Source: Spirochaetaceae bacterium (GTDB lineage: Bacteria; Spirochaetota; Spirochaetia; Treponematales; Breznakiellaceae). Taken from it: a stretch of 6,201 bases of DNA. Both the position numbers and the translations under genes were made by a program. The stretch is taken from NCBI GenBank assembly GCA_031290405.1, contig JAITNO010000039.1:1-6201 (forward strand), in the 5' to 3' direction. Below the pieces are notes generated by a model. It was given only the letters and a program-made list of their open reading frames with translations. It was not told where the DNA came from and made no database searches. Shown piece by piece: positions 1-5,674 of this stretch (positions are counted from its first letter, which is position 1; each line of letters begins with the position of its first letter).

Positions 1-58
1 AAAAGGAGGAAAAAAGCCGTGATTTATCGCCTTTCGGCACAGCGTCCCGCGAAGGGGC

Positions 59-86
59 TTGACAGTGTTTTCTAGCCCAGTATAAT
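59..86 (+). promoter_or_regulatory. Consensus sigma-70 promoter facing the left repeat element
   Basis: TTGACA (59-64) is followed by a 16-bp spacer and TATAAT (81-86), so both hexamers match the consensus exactly. Transcription would begin at about 93, inside the octamer array that starts at 89, and would run rightwards, antisense to the small peptide gene of the left repeat and head-on to its promoter. The nearest + strand gene is xthA at 631, so an mRNA for it would have a leader of about 540 nt. A role as an antisense promoter or as one end of the repeat element is equally possible. The match is seen; activity is inferred. Confidence 0.7.
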
Positions 87-185
87 CGCGTTCGTACGTT
101 CGTACGTTCGTACGTTCGGCCCATCGTCCCCTCGCGCGCGCGCGCGAGAGTCAATAGTTAAGGTAATACAGCCTTTACTTATCAT
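72..185 (-). CDS. Small leaderless Arg-rich repeat peptide (37 aa)
   Basis: The function is unknown. The gene encodes 37 residues: a variable N-terminus (MISKGCITLTIDS), then RARARG encoded by the (CG)7 run, then PNVRTYERTN encoded by the octamers, then AIILG and TAG. The A of the ATG lies 7 nt after the last base of the -10 box, where transcription should start, so the mRNA would be leaderless; no Shine-Dalgarno sequence is possible. The right element has the same arrangement, with shared TLT and RARARG residues and repeat peptides, which argues that the reading frame matters. The stop codon lies in the spacer of the opposing promoter at 59-86. It could instead be a non-coding transcript with a fortuitous frame. 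Confidence 0.45.
   Translation of the reverse strand: MISKGCITLTIDSRARARGDDGPNVRTYERTNAIILG
89..118. repeat. Octamer tandem array, 3.75 copies
   Basis: The unit is CGTTCGTA on the + strand (CGAACGTA on the -), repeated 3.75 times without mismatch. It begins 2 bp after the -10 box of the + promoter and ends at the junction with GGCCC. The right element has at least 5.75 copies, so copy number differs between the two, as expected of a slippage-prone repeat. The - strand reading is the C-terminal part of the small peptide gene. Confidence 0.9.
131..148. repeat. (CG)7 palindrome, left copy
   Basis: Seven CG dinucleotides (133-146) are flanked by CT and AG, giving an 18-bp perfect palindrome. 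Alternating CG of this length is the classic Z-DNA-forming sequence and can also extrude as a hairpin. The right element has exactly seven CG as well. Within the peptide gene it encodes alternating Arg-Ala. Slippage of one dinucleotide would shift the reading frame. Confidence 0.85.
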
Positions 186-191
186 GCTTCC

Positions 192-220
192 ATTATCGCA
201 TGGCTTTTCGGGCGTGTCAA
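192..220 (-). promoter_or_regulatory. Sigma-70 promoter of the left repeat element
   Basis: On the - strand TTGACA (220-215), a 17-bp spacer and GATAAT (197-192) differ from the consensus at one base. It is preceded by nine A, resembling an UP element. The sequence is identical to the promoter of the right copy. The predicted start of transcription is 185, the A of the peptide ATG. Transcription runs leftwards through the CG run and octamers towards the opposing promoter. Confidence 0.75.
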
Positions 221-233
221 GCTTTTTTTTTAC

Positions 234-340
234 GGGGGGGCCTGGGGCGGGGGGGCGTTGCGGGGGGGCTGGCCCCCCCGCGTGGGGGGTAGCGTAGTAG
301 ACCGCGTAGCGGCTACGGAGCGTAGGGGGGGGCTCCCCCC
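234..340 (+). other. G-quadruplex motif and G/C hairpins
   Basis: Four G-runs on the + strand (234-240, 244-247, 249-255, 262-268) are separated by loops of 3, 1 and 6 nt, fitting a four-tier or larger G-quadruplex. G7 at 262-268 can instead pair with C7 at 273-279 around a 4-nt loop. CCGC-GTA-GCGG (303-313) and the palindrome around 307-317 follow, then the G8 run at 325-332, which can pair with C6 at 335-340. I see no gene here. It sits behind the left repeat promoter and could act as a transcription roadblock or boundary. Confidence 0.6.
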
Positions 341-371
341 TCCTCCTCTCTTCCTCTTTGCTAAAACAAAG

Positions 372-541
372 CCGAAAGCTGGGGAACGCCGATTGCGGAC
401 GCAAGGCGCATTGCTGGGGGCTTAGCCCCGTAGGGCGCAAAAAGAGCCTGTGGCTCCCGAAAGCTGGGGAACGCAGAGCTCAACCTTAAGGCGTATCGCT
501 GGGGGCTTAGCGCCGTAGGCCGCAAAATGCGCCTGTGGCGC
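372..541 (+). repeat. 85-bp imperfect direct duplication with conserved hairpins
   Basis: Positions 372-456 and 457-541 align end to end without gaps. They share CCGAAAGCTGGGGAACGC at the start, CGCTGGGGGCTTAG-like sequence in the middle and a terminal triloop hairpin. That hairpin is GAGCC-TGT-GGCTC in the first copy (444-456) and GCGCC-TGT-GGCGC in the second (529-541): both bases of one pair have changed and pairing is kept. A partial third copy (CCGTAGGGCGC) follows at 543-553. No convincing coding frame is present. It is a structured repeat, perhaps transcribed in the xthA leader. Confidence 0.7.
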
Positions 542-630
542 CGCCGTAGGGCGCTACAAAATAAGGCGCAGCCCTCCTGGGTATTCTCTTCGTCCTGTTT
601 TTTTGATAGAGTGGGCGATGGGAGTTTGAC

Positions 631-1413
631 ATGAAGATTTTATCGTGGAATGTGAATGGCATCCGCGCGGTGGAAAAGCGCGGGTTTGCGGCGTGGCTTG
701 CCGATGAGTCGCCGGACATCCTCTGTCTGCAAGAGACGAAGGCGGAGCCGGGGCAGCTTCCCGACAGCCTCAAGTCGCCGGCGGACAAGACGGGCGCCCT
801 GTATCATTCGTATTGGTCCAGCGCGAAGAAGCGGGGGTATTCCGGCGTCGCCATTTATTGCAAGACGCCGCCGCGTGACGTGCAAACGCTGGGGATTCCT
901 GAGTTTGACGCCGAGGGGCGTCTGTTGCAGGCCGACTTCGGCGGCTTCATCATGATTTCGGCGTATTTTCCCAATTCCCAGGATGCCGGGCAGCGGCTTG
1001 GTTACAAGCTTGCCTTCTGCCAGGCGGTGCTGCGGCTCTGTCGGGCTCATATTCAGCGTGGGCGGCACATTGTCCTTTCCGGCGATTTCAATATTGCCCA
1101 TAGGCCGATTGACATCGAACGTCCGAAAGAGAACGAGGGCAATCCGGGCTACCTGCCCGAAGAAAGGGCGTGGATGGACGTTTGGACTTCGTCGGGCTTT
1201 ACCGACAGTTTTCGTTATTTCAATCCTGCGGCGGCGCGGCAGTACACCTGGTGGTCGTATCGGATGCGCGCGCGCGAGCGGAACGTGGGGTGGCGGCTTG
1301 ACTATCATTGCGTGGACGACGGCTTCCTTCCCGCGGTAAGTGGGTCGATCATCAGGCAGGATGTGATGGGCTCCGACCATTGTCCTGTGGAGCTGACGCT
1401 CGGCGGTTTGTAG
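631..1413 (+). CDS. xthA: Exodeoxyribonuclease III / AP endonuclease
   Basis: This 260-residue protein is a full-length endonuclease/exonuclease/phosphatase-fold enzyme of the ExoIII family. It cleaves DNA 5' to abasic sites in base-excision repair and degrades one strand of duplex DNA 3' to 5'. The motifs are all present: WNVNGIRA (6-13) with metal-binding N7, LQETK (33-37) with E35, AYFPN with Y112, SGDFNIA (150-156) with D152 and N154, WWSYR (207-211), RLDY (222-225), and SDHCP (248-252) with catalytic D249/H250. These match E. coli Xth E34, Y109, D151, N153 and D258/H259. GGGAG at 620-624 sits 6 nt before the ATG and supports this start. It heads a three-gene operon with yciO-like and cls genes. 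A CG-rich run near 1265-1276 encodes RMRARER. The cytoplasmic repair role is secure from the family. Confidence 0.95.
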   Translation: MKILSWNVNGIRAVEKRGFAAWLADESPDILCLQETKAEPGQLPDSLKSPADKTGALYHSYWSSAKKRGYSGVAIYCKTPPRDVQTLGIPEFDAEGRLLQADFGGFIMISAYFPNSQDAGQRLGYKLAFCQAVLRLCRAHIQRGRHIVLSGDFNIAHRPIDIERPKENEGNPGYLPEERAWMDVWTSSGFTDSFRYFNPAAARQYTWWSYRMRARERNVGWRLDYHCVDDGFLPAVSGSIIRQDVMGSDHCPVELTLGGL

Positions 1414-1419
1414 GCGGCG

Positions 1420-2109
1420 ATGATTGAGTACGTTGTCCCCGAAAACATTGACGACCGCGTGGTTGCCAAGGCGGCGCGGATTCTGAAGGCAGGCGGCCTT
1501 GTCGCCCTGCCGACGGACACGTCATGGGCGCTGGTCTGTTCGATGCGCTCGAAAGAGGGGATTAAGAGGATGCGCCGCCTCTCCGGCGAGCGCGACGAGC
1601 GGCGCTTTACGCTGCTGTGTTCGGACGTTTCGCAGTTCGGCGCGGTGTGCAGCATCGACAATCGGCGCTTCCGCCTGATAAAGAAGTTGTCGCCGGGCCC
1701 CTATGTCTTTGTTTTGCAGACCTTGCACGGGACGGACAAGCTGTTAAGCTTGCGCCGCTGCGAGCTGGGAGTGCGCATTCCCGACAACGCGGTGCCCTGC
1801 GCCGTCGTCGACGCGCTCGGCGCGCCGCTCTATTCGATTACGGCGAAGAGGTCGATGGCGCGTCGGCCCGGCGGCGGGGGCGCGCCGGATGTGGGGGCGC
1901 CGGAAGGCGGCGGCGGGGGGGTGGAAGAGCCTCCCCCCATCCCCGAAGACGAGCTTTTTGAGGGCGGCTGGGAGCTTGAAGACATCGACGGGCTTGATTT
2001 GATTTTAGACGGCGGCGAAGATATGCCGCTGCGGCTCTCGACCATCCTCGATTTAACGGACGACGAGGCAAGGGTGATTCGTCAGGGGGCGGGCGTTTTC
2101 CCCCTATGA
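1420..2109 (+). CDS. yciO: YciO-type Sua5/YrdC-domain protein
   Basis: This 229-residue protein belongs to the Sua5/YciO/YrdC family, whose TsaC/Sua5 members make threonylcarbamoyl-AMP for the t6A37 tRNA modification. It resembles the YciO branch more than TsaC: PTDTSWALVC (31-40), RRFTLLCSD (61-69), FRLIKKLSPGPYVFVL (84-99), LGVRIPDNAV (116-125), and the closing LSTILDLTDDEARVIRQGAG (205-224). The first part binds nucleotide and bicarbonate in the family. YciO activity is weak or uncertain, so the exact role is open. Residues about 147-175 are an unusual Gly/Pro/Glu-rich insertion, placed before the final conserved strand and encoded by G-rich DNA with a G7 run (1915-1921). The start lies 6 nt after the xthA stop, so translation is probably coupled; AGGCGG precedes it. 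Confidence 0.85.
   Translation: MIEYVVPENIDDRVVAKAARILKAGGLVALPTDTSWALVCSMRSKEGIKRMRRLSGERDERRFTLLCSDVSQFGAVCSIDNRRFRLIKKLSPGPYVFVLQTLHGTDKLLSLRRCELGVRIPDNAVPCAVVDALGAPLYSITAKRSMARRPGGGGAPDVGAPEGGGGGVEEPPPIPEDELFEGGWELEDIDGLDLILDGGEDMPLRLSTILDLTDDEARVIRQGAGVFPL
2085..2104 (+). promoter_or_regulatory. Possible hairpin over the cls ribosome site
   Basis: GGGGG (2085-2089) can pair with CCCCC (2100-2104) around a 10-nt loop immediately before the cls ATG at 2106. The G-rich arm is the only Shine-Dalgarno-like sequence for cls, so the stem could hide it until ribosomes finishing yciO open it. This would enforce translational coupling at the ATGA overlap. The stem is short and the effect is inference. 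Confidence 0.3.
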
Positions 2110-3665
2110 AAAAGATTACGACGAAAAAGCACAAGGTTCGGTTCCTGTCGAGGGCGCGTTTTTTTGTGACTGTCCTCATCATTCTTCAGATGTTGTTTCT
2201 TGCCGGCCTCCTTACCGGCAGCTATCTTTACTTCCGTTACGCGGGTTGGGTGCTGCACATCGTAAGCGTCGTCGTAAGCCTTCAGATTTTTAATAAGAGC
2301 GGCAAGCCCGGCTTCAAGCTGACGTGGATTTTTGTGATTCTCCTGTTCCCCTTGTTCGGCGGCATATTTTATTTGGTGTTTTACATTCAATCGAATCCGC
2401 GCACGTATCGTTGTCTGATAGAACAGTATCAGAAAAAGTGCCGGGGGTTTTTCCATCTGACGGAAGACAAACTGAGCCTGTTGCAGGATGAGCGGTACTT
2501 TAGGCTGTCCCGTTACCTGCAAAACTTCATTGGTTTCCCCGTGTATGCCAACACGAAAGCGGAATACTTTCCGTCCGGCGAAGCGTATTTTGCCCGTCTT
2601 ATTCCTGAATTGGAAAAAGCTGAGCGGTATATCTTTCTTGAATCGTTTATCATTGAAGCCGGCTCGATGTTCGACGCCGTGTTTGACGCGCTGGAAAGGA
2701 AGGCGGCGGCGGGGCTTGACGTTCGCGTGATGTACGACGATTTGGGCTGCTTTGCGACCTTGCCGGACGACTTTGCCGCGACGCTCGAAAAGGCGGGCAT
2801 AAAGTGCATCGTGTTCAACCCGTTCAAACCGGTGCTGTCGTCGTTGCAGAACAACCGCGACCACCGGAAGATCGTTTCGATTGACGGGAAGACGGCGTTC
2901 ACCGGCGGCGTCAACATAGGCGATGAATACATAAACGCCTACGAAAAATACGGACACTGGAAAGATTCCGCGATTATGATCACCGGCGAAGCGGCGTGGT
3001 CGTTGACGATGATATTCCTGCGCCTGTGGAACATGGAATCGTTCTTACGGAAGAAGTGGCGCGAAGACGATTACCAGGCGTTCTTCCCCTGGAAAGACGC
3101 TCCGTGCCCCGTTGCGAACGACGGGTTTGTTCAGCCTTATGCGGACAGCCCCGTCGTAAAAGAATACATATGCGAAAAGGTGTATCTGGAGATCATCAAC
3201 GCGGCGAAAGATTACATCTATATAAACACTCCCTACCTGATACCCGACGACGTGTTGCTTTCCGCGTTGATCCTGGCGGCAAAGGCAGGCGCCGACGTCC
3301 GCATCATCACGCCGCACCGGCCGGACAAACCCCTCGTTCAGATGGTGAGCCGTTCCTTCTATCGGCGCATGATACGGGGAGGCATTAAGATCTACGAATA
3401 CTCGGCGGGATTCAATCATTCCAAAACATTCGTCAGCGACGACATTGCGGCGACGGTCGGCACGGCGAACCTGGACTTTAGGAGCCTCTGTCTCGATTAC
3501 GAGTGCGGCGTTTTTCTGTATAAAAACAGCGCCGTCAAAAGGATAAAAGAAGATTTCCTTTCGACGATCGCCGCCTGCAAGGAGACCACCCTCCAGGATT
3601 GCGCGCGCAACGCCTTCTTCCGCTTGACGCAGGACGTTGTAAGCCTCTTCGCGCCGCTGATGTAG
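2106..3665 (+). CDS. cls: Cardiolipin synthase, phospholipase D type
   Basis: This 519-residue membrane enzyme of the PLD superfamily is expected to join two phosphatidylglycerols into cardiolipin, releasing glycerol, at the inner membrane. Three hydrophobic segments lie at about 19-43, 47-62 and 73-94, somewhat more than the usual two. HKD motif 1 is H253-R-K255-x4-D260 followed by GGVN (267-270); motif 2 is H438-S-K440-x4-D445 followed by GTANLD (452-457). The catalytic set is therefore complete. The length is typical for ClsA-like enzymes (about 480-520). The start codon overlaps the preceding stop in ATGA, so the gene is co-transcribed and probably coupled to yciO. Base use changes inside the gene: the first half favours G and T, while after about 3000 C and A rise. 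ClsA versus ClsB type is not resolved; a phosphatidylserine synthase of the PLD class is less likely. Confidence 0.92.
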   Translation: MKKITTKKHKVRFLSRARFFVTVLIILQMLFLAGLLTGSYLYFRYAGWVLHIVSVVVSLQIFNKSGKPGFKLTWIFVILLFPLFGGIFYLVFYIQSNPRTYRCLIEQYQKKCRGFFHLTEDKLSLLQDERYFRLSRYLQNFIGFPVYANTKAEYFPSGEAYFARLIPELEKAERYIFLESFIIEAGSMFDAVFDALERKAAAGLDVRVMYDDLGCFATLPDDFAATLEKAGIKCIVFNPFKPVLSSLQNNRDHRKIVSIDGKTAFTGGVNIGDEYINAYEKYGHWKDSAIMITGEAAWSLTMIFLRLWNMESFLRKKWREDDYQAFFPWKDAPCPVANDGFVQPYADSPVVKEYICEKVYLEIINAAKDYIYINTPYLIPDDVLLSALILAAKAGADVRIITPHRPDKPLVQMVSRSFYRRMIRGGIKIYEYSAGFNHSKTFVSDDIAATVGTANLDFRSLCLDYECGVFLYKNSAVKRIKEDFLSTIAACKETTLQDCARNAFFRLTQDVVSLFAPLM

Positions 3666-3740
3666 GGCGGCGGTGCAAGATTGCCGCGCATGAGTCAATC
3701 GGCGCCGCCTAAGGGGGGCGGGGGCGCTCAGTCTTGAGCG
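3666..3740. terminator. Hairpins between convergent operons, possible bidirectional terminator
   Basis: GGCGGCG (3666-3672), directly after the cls stop, can pair with CGCCGCC (3703-3709), with an inner GATTG/CAATC stem (3679-3683/3696-3700). A second hairpin, CGCTCA-GTCT-TGAGCG (3725-3740), is perfect and contains the stop codon of the - strand lipoprotein gene. Neither is followed by a clear T-run, so these are not standard intrinsic terminators. The position between two converging operons suggests they serve to end or protect both mRNAs. Confidence 0.4.
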
Positions 3741-4843
3741 TTCCAGACCGGCTGGTTTACCGAAGCGTCGTCGCGGTATGTCCACAGCCCGTCCTTCTGC
3801 GTCGCGGCAAAAACGACGGGAAGTCCCGCGCCGGTCTTGTTGTAAACGCCCGGCGCCTGCATCAACGAGTGGACGGGATGTTTTTCGAGGGTGGCAAGAT
3901 ACCGGTCATAATCGTTCACGCTGGAAGGCGCGCCTTTGCCAGGCTCGTTAAAAGCAGGGACAGCCTCAAGCGTCCCATCGGCCTTAATCGCCACCTCGTT
4001 ATAGCCGTAATTGGCATTGTCGTTCCGGTTGATGCCGATCAACAACACCTTCTGGGGGCCGCTCCCATCGGAGGGGGGGGGACTCGTCCACACCGCCAGC
4101 GCGCCGGTGTGGATGACCGCCCGCGCCACGTTGGAAGTCAATGTGTCAGTCGAGGCGTCAATCTGATAAAAGCCTCCGGTTCTCGAGACCGCCGCAATGT
4201 GGGTGTCGTCCAGGTTGATAATGCCCAAGACATGACTTAATGTGCTGAACGGGCGCGTAAGCCCCGTCGAAACGCCGTCCCACATATAGACGCCCTCCCC
4301 CGCCGTCGCAAGATAGTATTTGCCGCCCGCGTAAACAACGCCGTTGACAAGAGCGGTATTGTCCCCTTGAAAAGCCTCTGGGCCATCCCAAATCAACAGC
4401 GTAAAGCTCTTCGTCATATCGCTTGCGGAAGTCCCATTCCAGCGGCTTATGAACAGCACATTGTTCGCGCAGAACAACGCCTGGTAGCCAAGATTCGGCG
4501 CACTCACCAGTTCCGTCCATTCATCGTCCGGCAGCTTTCCCCACACCGCCGTGTCGCCCGTCTTATTGTCCATAGTAAGCGCATAGAGCGACCCATCTTC
4601 GGCGGCGGCGACGTCGCGCACCGTCCCCGGCGGCTTCGACATTTGACCCCAGCTCCCCCCCGAAAACCGCCAGAGATTCCCGTTCCCCACAAAAAGCTCA
4701 TCCCCCTGCCTCGCTATCTTCGTCAGCGCCCCGGGAATCAACGCCGTCTTAGGCGCCACCTCTTTCGAGATCGTGTAGAAGAGCGGCGCCTGGTCGCAGG
4801 CCGCACAAACAACGGAGGCTATCAGAATCAAGATGTATTTCAT
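3728..4843 (-). CDS. Putative lipoprotein with propeller-like repeats
   Basis: I do not recognise a named family. The protein has 371 residues from the ATG at 4843; a TTG at 4852 would add three, but leaves almost no space after AAGGGGA (4860-4854), whereas the ATG lies 11 nt from it. The N-terminus MKYILILIASVVCAAC is a lipoprotein signal with acylated C16; Cys at the -3 position is unusual but spirochaetal lipoboxes are relaxed. The mature part has recurring short strand motifs with Trp and Gly: LWRFSGGSW (57-65), VWGKLPDDEW (100-109), LLIWDG (149-154), GVYMWDG (184-190), GGFYQID (223-229), GLWTYRDD (352-359). These suggest a beta-propeller. It follows the barrel gene in one operon. A C9 tract encodes Pro255-257 and may slip. 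An envelope-anchored binding role is only a guess. Confidence 0.75.
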   Translation of the reverse strand: MKYILILIASVVCAACDQAPLFYTISKEVAPKTALIPGALTKIARQGDELFVGNGNLWRFSGGSWGQMSKPPGTVRDVAAAEDGSLYALTMDNKTGDTAVWGKLPDDEWTELVSAPNLGYQALFCANNVLFISRWNGTSASDMTKSFTLLIWDGPEAFQGDNTALVNGVVYAGGKYYLATAGEGVYMWDGVSTGLTRPFSTLSHVLGIINLDDTHIAAVSRTGGFYQIDASTDTLTSNVARAVIHTGALAVWTSPPPSDGSGPQKVLLIGINRNDNANYGYNEVAIKADGTLEAVPAFNEPGKGAPSSVNDYDRYLATLEKHPVHSLMQAPGVYNKTGAGLPVVFAATQKDGLWTYRDDASVNQPVWNAQD

Positions 4844-4859
4844 AAGCGGCAACGTCCCC

Positions 4860-5546
4860 TTAAAAATGATACCGCGCGGAGGCCGTCAAACTTAAAAAAT
4901 GACCATACGCGTCGTGTTCGCTTTCCGTCGTCCATTCGGGGCACCACCAAAACGCCGTGCTCAAGCCAAACGACCAGTCGTTGTTAAAGCGGTAAAACGC
5001 CGCCGCTTCAAACTTTGCAAACAGACCAAAAAGATCGCGGCTGCGATACGAGTGAATCGCCCCGCCCAGACCGGCGGAAACGGGAAACTCAAAACGCCGC
5101 CACAGAAACTGGTACCCGAAGCGCAGGTTAATCGGGATAAGGAAAAGATAATTCTCCCCGATGGTGGACGAAAAAGAGCCCCCCAGCTCCCCCCCCAAAA
5201 AAAACGACGGATTGATAAAATAAAGATAGCTGAGTATGCCCACGCCGCCCGTCGACACCTTGTTGTCCAACAAACGATAGCCCCTTCCCGTAAAAGCCAA
5301 AGGAAAAAGAGTCCCCAGCGAAATCAAGAAAACCTTGTCGCCGTCCGCGTAGCCCGAAGAACCCATCCCCGCCCACTCACTCTGAATGGGAAGCTCCCTG
5401 TTCACATCCTCGTCGAAAGTCCCTTCGCCCCCGTCCCCCGCTTGAGCAAACGCCGGAAGCCCCCCCGCCGCCGCAAACAACGCCAGAAACAACCACAACA
5501 GCGCGCCAGAAAAAACCATGCCGCACCGCGGCTCCCTATGTTCCAT
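4860..5546 (-). CDS. Putative outer-membrane beta-barrel protein
   Basis: From the ATG at 5546 it has 228 residues. The signal peptide has basic residues R4 and R7, a hydrophobic core (about 10-28) and a likely cut after AFAQA (about 36). The mature part shows eight alternating strands, at about residues 71-87, 100-113, 115-127, 132-150, 152-165, 173-187, 191-202 and 215-228. It ends in SARYHF, the C-terminal Phe read by the BAM complex. Size and layout fit an 8-stranded OmpW/OmpX-class barrel, but I cannot assign a family. An in-frame ATG at 5639 would put 31 residues, partly encoded by homopolymers, before the signal peptide, so I prefer 5546; 5519 is also possible but leaves no positive charge. 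T8G8 (5204-5189) lies inside the gene. The lipoprotein gene follows within 17 nt. Confidence 0.75.
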   Translation of the reverse strand: MEHREPRCGMVFSGALLWLFLALFAAAGGLPAFAQAGDGGEGTFDEDVNRELPIQSEWAGMGSSGYADGDKVFLISLGTLFPLAFTGRGYRLLDNKVSTGGVGILSYLYFINPSFFLGGELGGSFSSTIGENYLFLIPINLRFGYQFLWRRFEFPVSAGLGGAIHSYRSRDLFGLFAKFEAAAFYRFNNDWSFGLSTAFWWCPEWTTESEHDAYGHFLSLTASARYHF

Positions 5547-5553
5547 AAAACCC

Positions 5554-5582
5554 AGCCTACCCGCCCCCCCATTTTTTTTCAA
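5554..5582 (-). promoter_or_regulatory. Possible barrel-gene promoter with homopolymer spacer
   Basis: On the - strand TTGAAA (5582-5577) is separated by 17 bp from TAGGCT (5559-5554), which keeps the key T, A and final T of the -10 box. The spacer is almost wholly the rest of an A8 run plus T and a G7 run, so single-base slippage would alter promoter spacing. The predicted start, at about 5547-5546, coincides with the chosen ATG, implying a leaderless mRNA. The -10 match is weak, so this is tentative. Confidence 0.35.
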
Positions 5583-5674
5583 GCGCCCCCCCAATGCGCC
5601 AAGACGGAGGACATTTCCATTGCGTGTTGACGCCGCCATTCTCTCATCTTGACTTCTTCTGTTTTTACAACTAC

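Larger units (their letters stand above)
89..256 (-). repeat. Left copy of a promoter-bearing inverted repeat element
   Basis: Read on the - strand from 256 to 89, this element is a G/C-rich stretch, nine A (231-223), a sigma-70 promoter, an ATG, about 35 variable bases, (CG)7 and an array of CGAACGTA. The same order is found on the + strand at 6034-6201, so the two copies are an inverted pair about 5.8 kb apart with their promoters pointing outwards. About 43 bp, from the A-run to GATAATGGAA, are identical between the copies. The part just after the start codon has diverged, while the CG run and octamers are kept. No transposase or target-site duplication is visible. It may be a dispersed repeat or a mini-gene family. 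Confidence 0.8.

Noticed and set aside
1..75. Frame open from the first base to TAG at 73-75, or a short GTG gene at 19 after AAAAGGAGG
   Set aside because: It could be the end of an upstream gene or a tiny gene, but the sequence is only 24 codons, is unrecognisable, and contains the -35 box of a promoter; there is too little to call.
89..118. CRISPR-like interpretation of the octamer arrays
   Set aside because: Units are 8 bp, contiguous, with no spacers; there are no cas genes.
581..609. Promoter close to xthA (TGATAG at 604-609)
   Set aside because: No -35 hexamer at a suitable distance; the match is no better than chance.
640..1380. Long open frame on the - strand opposite xthA
   Set aside because: It is the complement of a well-conserved exonuclease gene with GC-rich codons; the translation is Arg/Pro-rich without recognisable motifs.
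2082..2957. Long open frame on the - strand opposite the first half of cls
   Set aside because: It lies fully antisense to a gene with both HKD motifs and shows low-complexity basic composition; a shadow frame.
4899..5630. + strand open frame opposite the barrel gene
   Set aside because: The Lys/Arg/Pro-rich translation is typical of a C/A-rich antisense strand, and the - strand frame has a signal peptide, strands and terminal Phe.
5547..5639. Longer N-terminus of the barrel protein from the ATG at 5639
   Set aside because: It would add 31 residues before a good signal peptide and runs over A8 and G7 tracts; the ATG at 5546 gives a normal signal peptide. Kept as a possibility only.
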